DNA from: Poriferisodalis sp965116245
GTDB taxonomy: Bacteria; Actinomycetota; Acidimicrobiia; Acidimicrobiales; Poriferisodalaceae
Length of the DNA stretch: 64,000 nt
Direction of reading: 5' to 3'
Assembly (NCBI GenBank): GCA_965116245.1
Contig: OZ220497.1
Span: forward strand, 1,612,001-1,676,000
The notes under the pieces: model-generated
The model's input: only the letters and a program-made list of their open reading frames with translations
The model's database searches: none
Told to the model about the DNA's origin: nothing
Made by a program: the position numbers and the translations under genes
In this document: positions 18,925 to 26,151 of the stretch, in pieces
Position numbering within the stretch: the first letter of the stretch is position 1
Layout: each line of letters begins with the position of its first letter

Positions 18925-19115
18925 GGCGCTCACGCTAGGCCAGCGTGGTGGCTCATCGCCGGGTTGGCAGCTAGCGCTGCTGATTTGATCCTCGCGATCG
19001 TCTAGCTCGCGGATCACATCACGGTGTCTCGCTCGGACCTACGCTGATGCGAGAGCGTTCCGTGCCGTGCTCTGCAAACACTGGCGCCCAAAAAGGGTCG
19101 ACACCCTGGATGACA

Positions 19116-19169
19116 ACAGATCAGGACGAGTAGATCAAGTCGAGTAGATCAAGTCGAGTAGATCAGGAC
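19116..19169. repeat. 14-bp tandem repeat before the SDR gene
   Basis: Three tandem copies of a 14-bp unit beginning GAGTAGATCA occupy 19128-19169, with a degenerate part-copy from 19116. The last copy ends five bases before the SDR start codon and contributes its AGGA ribosome-binding element. Confidence 0.85.
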
Positions 19170-19174
19170 AAGCA

Positions 19175-20005
19175 ATGAGTGAAGCTGCAACTGAAGCTGC
19201 TGGTAGCGCACAGACAGTTAGACCGAAAAGCGGACATATTGACCTCATCTCGCCGTTCCGGCTGGACGGTCGAGTGTGCGTGGTGACCGGCGCATCTAGC
19301 GGATTTGGCGTGCGATTTGCTGAGGTGTTTGCGTCGGCTGGCGCCAAGGTGGTAGCGGTCGCTCGGCGAGCTGATCGGCTTGAAGCTCTGGCATCGCGGC
19401 TGCCCGATGCTCTGGCGGTCTCGTGTGATGTCGGCCACGACGAGGCCTGCCACGATCTCATCGCTCGCGTCCGCGACCATTACGGCAAGGTAGACGTGCT
19501 GGTCAACAACGCCGGTATGAGCGATGCCATCAATCCCGCTGAGCAAGCCGACATTGAGAGCTTCCGGCGTGTGGTGGACATCAACCTGAACGCATGTTTC
19601 TTGCTGGCCGGGCTTGCAGCAGCCGACATGATTGAGCGGGAGGCTGCTGGCAGCATCATCAACGTGGCCTCGGTACACGGTCATGTGGCTTCAGCACCGA
19701 ACCTGCAGCCTGCGTACGCGGCGTCAAAAGCGGGTTTGGTCAACCTCACTCGGGACCTTGCAGTTCAATGGGCCAAGCGGCGTGTGCGGGTCAATGCCCT
19801 GTGCCCCGGATATTTTGAGACTGAGCTGACGGCGCCTATGTTTGACGATGAACGTTCAATGTCGTGGATCAGCCGAAACTCGCCTTTGGGGAGGCCCGGC
19901 GCGTTGCACGAGCTAGACGGAGCGCTGCTCTTTTTGGCTAGCGACGCCAGTAGCTATGTGACTGGCAGTTCGCTGATGGTGGACGGCGGTTGGACAGCGC
20001 GATGA
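19175..20005 (+). CDS. Short-chain dehydrogenase/reductase (SDR)
   Basis: A 276-residue classical SDR with N-terminal Rossmann motif TGASSGFG, NNAG (LVNNAGMSD), catalytic Ser in IINVASVHG, YxxxK in YAASKAGLV, and the C-terminal NSPLGRPGALHELDGALLFLASDAS...VDGGW segment. It oxidises or reduces an alcohol/ketone with NAD(P)(H); substrate unknown. About 30 leading residues precede the fold. AGGA within an upstream tandem repeat supports the ATG at 19175. The stop overlaps the next gene as ATGA. Confidence 0.9.
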   Translation: MSEAATEAAGSAQTVRPKSGHIDLISPFRLDGRVCVVTGASSGFGVRFAEVFASAGAKVVAVARRADRLEALASRLPDALAVSCDVGHDEACHDLIARVRDHYGKVDVLVNNAGMSDAINPAEQADIESFRRVVDINLNACFLLAGLAAADMIEREAAGSIINVASVHGHVASAPNLQPAYAASKAGLVNLTRDLAVQWAKRRVRVNALCPGYFETELTAPMFDDERSMSWISRNSPLGRPGALHELDGALLFLASDASSYVTGSSLMVDGGWTAR

Positions 20006-20580
20006 TCTTGATCTCAAAGCTGCGGGTTGCTGCAGCCGCGGTGGTTGCAGGATGTGGTGGGGGACTGTGGTTGGCATCGGGTCTCAGGCGCCGAGCATGG
20101 CGCGCCGATCCGCTAACCGGGGTAGCAGCGCACGACGGAGCGTTGCGTCACCTGCGAGCGGAGCTAATGCGTTCAGCCCGTACCGGCCGTGTCGTAGGTG
20201 TTGCGTTCTGCGATGTGGACGACTTCAAGCAGGTGAACGACCAGCACGGCCATCTCGCGGGCGACCTGGTGCTCGTGACGGTGGCGCAGTGCTTGAGAGA
20301 CGCCGTGCGGCCGTCCGATGTGGTAGCCCGCGTCGGTGGGGACGAGTTCGTGGTGGTGTGCGGCGGGCTGCGCAGCGCCGAGGACATGCAGGTCATCACG
20401 GAGCGCTTGTGCCAATCGCTGCACCAGGCTCTAGGTCGTGGTGGTGATGGCTGCGACCCAGTGGGGGAGCTGGGTGTGACTGTGAGTATCGGCAGCGCTG
20501 TAGGTCGCGGCGGTGAAGTCTCGCCAGAGGCTCTGCTTCACGTAGCCGACCGCTCTATGTACCGTCACAAACTCGGCTGA
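20002..20580 (+). CDS. Single-pass membrane GGDEF protein (diguanylate cyclase)
   Basis: A 192-residue protein with one N-terminal hydrophobic segment (about 6-28) and a complete GGDEF domain: ADPLTGVAAHDG, FCDVDDFKQVND, VARVGGDEFVVV, SIGSAV. The active-site motif is exactly GGDEF, and RPSD five residues before it matches the RxxD inhibitory site, so synthesis of cyclic-di-GMP with product inhibition is expected. No sensor domain is fused. It overlaps the SDR stop by four bases (ATGA), making a coupled SDR-cyclase pair with no obvious functional logic. Confidence 0.87.
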   Translation: MILISKLRVAAAAVVAGCGGGLWLASGLRRRAWRADPLTGVAAHDGALRHLRAELMRSARTGRVVGVAFCDVDDFKQVNDQHGHLAGDLVLVTVAQCLRDAVRPSDVVARVGGDEFVVVCGGLRSAEDMQVITERLCQSLHQALGRGGDGCDPVGELGVTVSIGSAVGRGGEVSPEALLHVADRSMYRHKLG

Positions 20581-20624
20581 CTAACTGGTCTAACTGGGCC
20601 AACAGACTGGGCAATCCGCCTGGG

Positions 20625-21251
20625 CTAACCCAGAGCAGGCGTTCCCGCAAAGTTGCCCGGATCCTCGGGTGTGGGCAGCACCGGCCGCGCCCACCAGTCC
20701 ATGGCCTCCTCCACGCCGTCAATAACGGCTTTCCATTCCTGCGCATTCCAACCTTGGGCTGAACCCACCACGCTGGTGTCTTGTGCAATGTGTACCAGTG
20801 CTGGCAATCGTTCTAATCCCAGCGATCGCACTAGCTGGCGCTCGGGGTCAAGCAGCACAAGATGGTCGTTGGCGTAGGGGCCTAGGAAGCTGCGGGCACC
20901 CTGGGCATCGCTGCACACCACGAAAGCGCAGCGCACATCGGCTTCTTCGTAAACCAAGAACAGCCTTGCCGCGGTAGGCAGGATCCAACCACTTTGGTGT
21001 GTGTACGGGTCGATAACGACGCCCATCAGGTTGAATACCACCAGCCACTCGGCCAGCGTGTGGGTGTGACCGGTGAGCGTCTCGAGCTTGATGTCCGGGG
21101 TTGGCGTGTCAGCCACGGCAGGCAAACTAGCGGGCGATTCACACTCCCGTGCGATGCCCACAAGCCCTCTTTCACTCACGCTCAGCGCCGGTTCCGCGCC
21201 AACGCGCAAATATTGGCGACTGTCGAAAATGGATTGCGACGCGCGTCGCAC
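20625..21251 (-). CDS. Thioredoxin-fold (redoxin-like) protein without active-site cysteines
   Basis: Up to 208 residues. The region from about residue 50 resembles AhpC/TSA-type redoxins (PDIKLETLTGHTHTLAEW, VVFNLMGVVIDPYTHQSGW, LVLLDPERQLVRSLGLERLPALVHI). LPALVHI supplies a cis-Pro-like site. The positions where a peroxidatic Cys or CxxC would sit hold Val, Ile, Asp or Tyr instead, so thiol catalysis is unlikely. The start is uncertain: GTG at 21249-21251 gives the full length, GTG at 21177-21179 would remove 24 residues. It is convergent with the GGDEF gene. Confidence 0.68.
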   Translation of the reverse strand: MRRASQSIFDSRQYLRVGAEPALSVSERGLVGIARECESPASLPAVADTPTPDIKLETLTGHTHTLAEWLVVFNLMGVVIDPYTHQSGWILPTAARLFLVYEEADVRCAFVVCSDAQGARSFLGPYANDHLVLLDPERQLVRSLGLERLPALVHIAQDTSVVGSAQGWNAQEWKAVIDGVEEAMDWWARPVLPTPEDPGNFAGTPALG

Positions 21252-21300
21252 TGTGCAATAGGGTGAGCAAACGGAAGCTACTGACTATGCGATCCTGGCG

Positions 21301-21849
21301 ATGTTCGGCACAGTGCTCATAGCAGTGCTCTCGACTCTGCTCGCCATGGTGTGGCAAGGCCGCGGTAACACAAGAGAGTTCGCCGCTGTGCGAGATGAGA
21401 TTGGAGGATTGCGGTCCTCAACGGAGCAGCAGTTCGTCGCAGTCCGAGCTGAGATCCGAGATGAGATTGGAGGATTGCGGTCCTCAACGGAGCAGCAGTT
21501 CGCCGCCTTCCGAGCTGAGATCCGAGATGAGATTGGAGGATTGCGGTCCTCAACGGAGCAGCAGTTCGCCGCAGTCCGAGCTGAGAATCGAGAGGAGGTA
21601 GGAGGACTGCGATCCTCAATGGAGCAGCAGTTCGCCGCTGTCCGCAACGACATCAGCAATGACATAACTGGAGTGCGTAATGAGATTGGCACTCTGCGTA
21701 CTGAGATCACGAACCTGCGGACCGAAATCACCGAGGTGCGTAAAGAGATTAGAGAGCTACGCGAGGCGTTGCAGGAGCAAGCGTCACAGCTTGACGCTTT
21801 AGACCGTGAAGTTGGTCAGTTGGCTGAAAGGTCGCAAGCAGCCTTGTAG
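21301..21849 (+). CDS. Membrane-anchored coiled-coil protein with 22-residue repeats
   Basis: A 182-residue protein. One N-terminal transmembrane segment (about 2-17) ends with MVWQGRG. The rest is a continuous charged coiled coil, including four nearly identical 22-residue units (EIGGLRSSTEQQFAAVRAEI and variants), equal to two hendecads each, then a shorter-period coil (TEITNLRTEITEVRKEIREL). A paralogue at 57245-57607 shares the transmembrane-WQGRG architecture. The function is unknown; it is a likely membrane-tethered oligomer. The first three DNA copies are nearly identical, suggesting recent duplication and possible copy-number variation. Confidence 0.72.
   Translation: MFGTVLIAVLSTLLAMVWQGRGNTREFAAVRDEIGGLRSSTEQQFVAVRAEIRDEIGGLRSSTEQQFAAFRAEIRDEIGGLRSSTEQQFAAVRAENREEVGGLRSSMEQQFAAVRNDISNDITGVRNEIGTLRTEITNLRTEITEVRKEIRELREALQEQASQLDALDREVGQLAERSQAAL
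21397..21660. repeat. 66-bp in-frame tandem repeat, four copies
   Basis: Copies at 21397-21462, 21463-21528, 21529-21594 and 21595-21660. The first three differ at only a few positions; the fourth is more diverged. The unit length is a multiple of three and of the 11-residue coiled-coil period, so gain or loss of copies keeps frame and structure. Confidence 0.9.
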
Positions 21850-21957
21850 CGGGCGTTAGCCGTGTTGGAGAGGGTCTCGGCGTTGTTGAGGAGCGCCTCG
21901 AGATTCTCACTGCCTCTTGGTAGGCGCCGGTGGCCATCCGCTTGGGTTGGGGTTGAG

Positions 21958-22749
21958 TCAGATTGCCGGTCGCAGCAGTTCGCCCGCTAGGGGACAGTCG
22001 GTTCTATTCCAGCCGACAGCGGGCGTGATGCCATCTGGCCCAACGACGTGGCTGAATAGCCCGAAAGGCACAGTCTCTTCGTCGTGTTGCCATGGTTCAT
22101 CGGCAATCGTGTCTGCTGCCGCGTCAAAGAGCTGCGGTGGCAATGCCCTGCCGTACCCAACAACACACCAGACTTGCCTACCCGCCACGTACCCCACAGC
22201 AGCGGCAGCGTAGGAACCGCTGGCGGCTATGGCGGCTTGGGGACTCGCAGCAGCCGCTTCCACTACGACTAGATCCACGTTTGAGCACACGGCCGCCAAG
22301 CCGGTGAGCGGCACCTCGTTTACATCGCAGCCCTGCTCGTCCAGTTGCCGACACAGTCCGGCGCCCTCGCCGTAGGCATCAATGATGTGTATGAGCACAT
22401 CTATCCGCTCCTCGAGTCGTTCGGTGCTGAAGTCGGGCCAGCCCATTAGGCAGATAGAAGCGCTTTCGGGCAGCGCAGCGGTTAGATGGTCAGCAGTGGT
22501 GTCTGCCTGCAACTCGGACACGAAGTCGCGCGCAGCACGGTGTGGATGTGACGATGCACACACGTGAGCCGCCATTGACCACAGCGCCCCGGCTATTGGG
22601 TACTTGCTGAGGATGCGGCGGCAGGCGGTGACTAAGGCTTGTGGGTCCGAAGCGAGCGCTCCGAGTGCGGCGGCGGCTTCGCGCACCAGTACGTCTTGGG
22701 ACAGATCTCCCGCGCGAGCCACGTACCGGAGATGTTCAAACGGATGCAC
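21958..22749 (-). CDS. Uncharacterised protein, weakly eIF-2B/isomerase-like
   Basis: A 263-residue soluble protein. The helical N-terminal half (VREAAAALGALASDPQALVTACR, KYPIAGALWSMAAHV) and the C-terminal pattern VCSNVDLVVVEAAAA, ASGSYAAAAVGYVAGRQVWCVV, GRALPPQLFDA recall the eIF-2B/methylthioribose-1-phosphate-isomerase-like (ISOCOT) fold, in which a conserved Asp and a glycine-rich segment follow. Similarity is by eye and weak, and the catalytic Cys/Asp are not certain. The start is GTG. No neighbour suggests a role. Confidence 0.6.
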   Translation of the reverse strand: MHPFEHLRYVARAGDLSQDVLVREAAAALGALASDPQALVTACRRILSKYPIAGALWSMAAHVCASSHPHRAARDFVSELQADTTADHLTAALPESASICLMGWPDFSTERLEERIDVLIHIIDAYGEGAGLCRQLDEQGCDVNEVPLTGLAAVCSNVDLVVVEAAAASPQAAIAASGSYAAAAVGYVAGRQVWCVVGYGRALPPQLFDAAADTIADEPWQHDEETVPFGLFSHVVGPDGITPAVGWNRTDCPLAGELLRPAI

Positions 22750-22890
22750 GTGCCGAAACTAATCCGCGCTCGTTGATTGCAGGCAGTAGCTGGACAAGAC
22801 CCGCAGTCAAGACCCACGGTCACCGCACGCAGTCAAAGTCCCCACTTCGAGGCCCACGTGTGCGGACCGAGCTGGCGGTCAGAAGCGCAG

Positions 22891-24489
22891 TTACGCGTGT
22901 TGGGTCTGGAGCCGACGCGCGATGACCTTAAGGCAGAGCGTCTCATCGGCGCCTTCAAAGATGGACAGCACCCGGGCATCTACGAACAGCCGACTCACCG
23001 TGTATTCCTCTGCGAATCCGAAGCCGCCATGTAGCTGCTGGGCCTCGCGGGTCACCCATTCGGCTGCTTTGCAGACGTACGCCTTAATCATCGAGGCTTC
23101 AAGTGCGCCGCCACCCCGAGCCATCATGCGTGCCACCTCATAGCTGTATTGGCGGGCCGCAGCGATGATGGCGGCCATGCGACCCAACTTCGCCTGCGTG
23201 AGTTGGTAGCGCGAGATAGGTTGGCCGAACACAAGGCGCTCGTTGGCGTAGGTACGGGCCTCGTCGTAGGCCGCTTGCATGACTCCCACGGCGCGTGCTG
23301 CTGTCTGCAACCGGCCATTCTCGAAACCGGCCATCTGCAGATAGAAGCCCCGTCCGAGGCCGTCATCGCCGCCGATGAGGTTCTCGGCTGGCACGAACCA
23401 GTCGTCGAAAGCGATCTCGAAGCTGTGCATGCCTCGATAGCCGAGCGTGGCGATGGCACGTCCGTCAATGGTGCCTCCGCGCGCGTCGGTGAACTGGAAC
23501 GAGTGGCCCGATGCCTGGGGCTTGGGCACGATGAACAGGCTGAGACCCCGATGTGCTTTGCGCCGATCGGGATCGGTGCGGGCTAGCAGCATCAACACGT
23601 TGGCCCTGCCAGCGAACGTACACCACGTCTTGGTGCCCGAGATCAACCAGCCGCCTTCCGTTGGGGAGGCAGTCACGGCCAAGTTGGCCACGTCGCTGCC
23701 GTAGTCGGGCTCGGTAACGGCGACAGCCACCATTGCTTCACCAGTAGCTATCTGCGGGAACCAGTGCTCCTTTTGTTTCTCCGTGCCGCCTCTCTCCAGC
23801 GCCCGGGTCAAAATCTCGGGTCGGGTAATGAGAGAACCGCCAGCGCCGAGCGATGCCCGGGACAGTTCTTCGGTGGCGATGACCATGCCCAGGTAATCGC
23901 TCTCTCTGCCTGAAGCGAAGCCGCCGTACTCCTCGGGAACCGACAAGCCGAAGCAACCAAGTTCGGCCAGGCCCGAGATGATGTCCTCCCCGATGTCCGC
24001 GTCGGATCGGTGAATGTGCTCGGCCGCCGGGGCGATTTTGTCTTCGCCGAAGCGCCGGAAGGTCTCTGCAACGAGTTCGAAATCCTCGTCCAAGTGGCTG
24101 GGCGCTACCAGATCAGCCAGTGTGGCGACATAGGCCGGGTCGCGATATGACGCGATGAAATCGCGGGCATCGTCAATGGCACCTGGCTCGAGGCCCCACT
24201 GGGATTCACGTGCGAACAGTCGAGCCTGAAACTCGCCGAGGGCGTCCGCGATGAACCCGCAAGCCAAGCGAGCTTCTGTTTCACCGCGTGCTCCCCACTC
24301 GAGTAGGGACTCGGAGATCTTGAGTGCTGACGCTGTGTGCGCCAGGTCGTACAAGAAGCACTGGTAATCGTCGCCGAGTCCCGCCGAATGGGCGCTGGCT
24401 AGGTCTACGGCTAAAGCACCGGCGGCCAGCGCTTGAGCCGCTGCCGCCATGTCGGGTGTGGCCACTCCAAGGCCATCGTCGCGCGTCAT
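22891..24489 (-). CDS. Acyl-CoA dehydrogenase with N-terminal helical extension
   Basis: About 532 residues, longer than the usual 380. A roughly 140-residue helical N-terminal region precedes the normal acyl-CoA dehydrogenase core: ISGLAELGCFGLSVPEEYGG, FAD contact VAVTEPDYGSDVANL and W(L)ISGTKTWCT, then YANERLVFGQPISRYQLTQAKL and LHGGFGFAEEY. The presumed catalytic glutamate is in SIFEGADETLCL. It oxidises an acyl-CoA at the alpha-beta bond with electron transfer to ETF; chain specificity is unknown. ATG at 24487-24489 starts MTRDDGLGVATPD. It is divergent from a MaoC-like gene, fitting joint CoA-ester metabolism. Confidence 0.88.
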   Translation of the reverse strand: MTRDDGLGVATPDMAAAAQALAAGALAVDLASAHSAGLGDDYQCFLYDLAHTASALKISESLLEWGARGETEARLACGFIADALGEFQARLFARESQWGLEPGAIDDARDFIASYRDPAYVATLADLVAPSHLDEDFELVAETFRRFGEDKIAPAAEHIHRSDADIGEDIISGLAELGCFGLSVPEEYGGFASGRESDYLGMVIATEELSRASLGAGGSLITRPEILTRALERGGTEKQKEHWFPQIATGEAMVAVAVTEPDYGSDVANLAVTASPTEGGWLISGTKTWCTFAGRANVLMLLARTDPDRRKAHRGLSLFIVPKPQASGHSFQFTDARGGTIDGRAIATLGYRGMHSFEIAFDDWFVPAENLIGGDDGLGRGFYLQMAGFENGRLQTAARAVGVMQAAYDEARTYANERLVFGQPISRYQLTQAKLGRMAAIIAAARQYSYEVARMMARGGGALEASMIKAYVCKAAEWVTREAQQLHGGFGFAEEYTVSRLFVDARVLSIFEGADETLCLKVIARRLQTQHA

Positions 24490-24638
24490 GTCAAACCTGT
24501 TGTCGTCACGAAGGCAAAGGCTATGGGCACCCCTGCCCGTAGCCCGACTAATGGTGCAGCGCACCCACGGAACGGGCTGATGGGATCGGAGCGCCCTACG
24601 ATGACCCGGACCGCGCAGAGGTCCTGTCTACAGGCTGG

Positions 24639-24684
24639 CCTATGTCCCCCTCATCCCAACTCCTATGTCCCCTTTATCCCAACT
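24639..24684. repeat. 23-bp direct tandem duplication upstream of the MaoC-like gene
   Basis: Two adjacent copies of a 23-bp C-rich unit beginning CCTATGTCCCC (24639-24661 and 24662-24684), differing at a few positions. Each copy carries an ATG, which creates spurious upstream start codons for the following gene. Confidence 0.8.
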
Positions 24685-24697
24685 AATGGAGCTTCCA

Positions 24698-25219
24698 GTG
24701 ACCATCCATGACCGCCCTTTCGGCCGTTACTTTGAGGACTTCAAAATCGGCGACGTGTATCGGCACTGGCCGGGTAAGACCATCACCGAGGCCGACGATC
24801 ATCTCTTCTGCATGATCACTATGAACCATCACCCGCTACACACCAATGAGTGGTTCGCGCAGCATGAGACGGTTCATGGACGAAACGTTGTCGTGGGCAA
24901 TCTCGTGTACTCACTGGTGCTGGGTATGAGTGTGCCCGATGTCAGTGGCGCCGCAATCGCGAACCTTGAAGTAGAAACGCTGACGCACTCGCGTCCGACA
25001 TTCCATGGCGACACCATTTACGCCGTAACCAAGGTGCTAGACAAGCGAGAGTCCGGCTCACGGCCCGACCGGGGCGTAGTGACAGTCGAGACCCGCGCGT
25101 TCAATCAGCACTCAGAAGAGGTCTGCTACTTCCGGCGCAAGGTCATGATTTGGAAGCGCGATGCGGCACCCACTCGCCGGTTTCCGTATAGCGACAATGC
25201 CGCGGTAGGTGGTGCCTGA
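24698..25219 (+). CDS. MaoC-like (R)-specific enoyl-CoA hydratase family protein
   Basis: A hot-dog-fold protein of about 173 residues with the MaoC-type N-terminus FGRYFEDFKIGDVYRHWPGK, TITEADDHLFCMITMNHHPLH (hydratase Asp/His region) and VVGNLVYSLVLGMSV. It probably hydrates an enoyl-CoA such as mesaconyl- or 2-methylcrotonyl-type substrates. The GTG at 24698 is preferred because GGAG sits six bases upstream and the family sequence begins there; in-frame ATGs at 24665 and 24686 are possible, the first lying in a 23-bp duplication. Its neighbour is an acyl-CoA dehydrogenase on the opposite strand. Confidence 0.85.
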   Translation: MTIHDRPFGRYFEDFKIGDVYRHWPGKTITEADDHLFCMITMNHHPLHTNEWFAQHETVHGRNVVVGNLVYSLVLGMSVPDVSGAAIANLEVETLTHSRPTFHGDTIYAVTKVLDKRESGSRPDRGVVTVETRAFNQHSEEVCYFRRKVMIWKRDAAPTRRFPYSDNAAVGGA

Positions 25220-25231
25220 GACGTCCTAACT

Positions 25232-25470
25232 GCTCGTGGCTTACGCCACGCTGTGTTTCTGGGCTCGTGGCTTACGCCACGCTGTGTTTCTGGGCTCGTG
25301 GCTTACGTCACGCTGTGTTTCTGGGCTCGTGGCTTACGTCACGCTGTGTTTCTGGGCTCGTGGCTTACGTCACGCTGTGTTTCTGGGCTCGTGGCTTACG
25401 TCACGCTGTGTTTCTGGGCTCGTGGCTTACGTCACGCTGTGTTTCTGGGCTCGTGGCTTATGCCACGAGC
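25232..25470. repeat. 31-bp tandem hairpin array, seven full copies plus one partial
   Basis: Units start at 25232, 25263, 25294, 25325, 25356, 25387 and 25418; a partial eighth runs 25449-25470. Each holds an inverted repeat around TTAC: CGTGGC/GCCACG in units 1-2, and CGTGGC/GTCACG (one G-T pair) in units 3-7. The eighth is a longer perfect hairpin, GCTCGTGGC-TTAT-GCCACGAGC, whose loop contains the stop codon (TTA on plus) of the minus-strand UGSC selenoprotein gene. There are no unique spacers, so this is not CRISPR. Because 31 is not a multiple of three, all plus frames look open here, but no protein is supported. Confidence 0.95.
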
Positions 25471-25973
25471 TGTTCCACGAGTTCGTCGAAGGCCTTGTCT
25501 GCTATCGCGATCATCTCATCGTCGGTTCGATCTTGGATGGGGTGCTCCACCCACACGGCAGCCGGGTCAAAGCCGAGGGCTTGGCCCTGGACTTCGGCAC
25601 CGTCCACGAATTGGACTGTGGCCACAAAAACCGAGGGGACGCCGCGACGCTCCAGATCTGCGATGTCATGCACACTGCACGACGTGCAACTGCCTCAATC
25701 GGCTAACGCTTCAATCACCACATCGCACTTGGTGGCGATCTCGTGGCGCAGATCAACCGGTGCTGGCTTAGTGAAGGTGGGCTTGGAGTAACGCTCGACA
25801 CGCACTCCGCGGTCGTTCAGCCGTTCTTCCAGCCGGTTCAAGAAGACATCGCCGCGTGGCTTGCTGATATCCAGCAGTCCTACGGTTAAGCCGTCCAATG
25901 AGGTTGGTCGCGTCACCCGTTCACGGTGTGTAGGCGTCGCCTCATTTGTCGGATCCAATACCACAGTGCTCAT
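25458..25973 (-). CDS. UGSC-family selenoprotein (TGA = selenocysteine 93)
   Basis: Read through one TGA (plus coordinates 25695-25697), this is a single 171-residue protein. The N-terminal half (SLDGLTVGLLDISKPRGDVFLNRLEERL, VDLRHEIATKCDVVIEALAD) runs straight into U-GSCTSCSVHDIADLE, then WVEHPIQDRTDDEM and the C-terminus. The motif U93-G-S-C96-T-S-C99 matches the selenoprotein family named UGSC after this motif. Both halves have matched frame and codon use, and alone each is a truncated domain. A hairpin 18 bases after the TGA fits a bacterial SECIS. AGGGGGAA precedes the ATG. The gene follows a thioredoxin-fusion gene on the same strand, suggesting a thiol/selenol redox pair. Biochemical function is unknown. 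The alternative, a nonsense-mutated pseudogene, is less likely given the exact motif. Confidence 0.88.
25665..25683 (-). promoter_or_regulatory. Candidate bacterial SECIS hairpin of the UGSC selenoprotein
   Basis: On the minus strand GTCGTGC pairs with GCATGAC (seven pairs, one G-U) around a five-base loop AGTGT. The loop begins 18 bases after the selenocysteine TGA and has G as second base. This agrees with the general bacterial SECIS model (apical loop about 16-37 bases from UGA, G among the first two loop bases). Seen by eye; no folding energy computed. Confidence 0.7.
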
Positions 25974-25997
25974 TCGTTCCCCCTACGTTCCACTCTG

Positions 25998-26046
25998 AGT
26001 TGCTGGGCTGGGTTGCTGGGCTGAGTTACTCGGCTGGGTTGCTCAG
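25998..26046. repeat. 13-bp degenerate tandem repeat upstream of the UGSC gene
   Basis: About 3.7 copies of a GGTTGCTGGGCTG-like unit (starts 25998, 26011, 26024, 26037). It lies in the 178-base gap between the thioredoxin-fusion stop and the UGSC selenoprotein start, in which no gene is seen. Confidence 0.8.
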
Positions 26047-26151
26047 TCGGCAGTATTTCGCCGCACGTCAGCCGATTTTGCTCATGCAGCGCGATAGCAA
26101 CAAGCAGACTGTAGCTGCCGGTGAGCGCACAGGCTGGTGTTGACGACACGG

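Noticed and set aside
25232..25470. CRISPR array
   Set aside because: The copies are directly adjacent with no unique spacers, and no cas genes are nearby.
25458..25697. Interpretation of the UGSC gene as a nonsense pseudogene
   Set aside because: The stop is TGA exactly at the family's Sec position, the downstream frame is intact to the C-terminus, and a SECIS-like hairpin follows. Kept as an alternative only if the genome lacks sel genes.
25236..25791. Three overlapping plus-strand open frames through the 31-bp repeat, encoding Trp/Leu/Phe-rich repeats
   Set aside because: A 31-bp unit without stop codons is open in every plus frame and gives the same 31-residue pattern in each. No ribosome-binding site or homology, and the region beyond is antisense to the UGSC gene.
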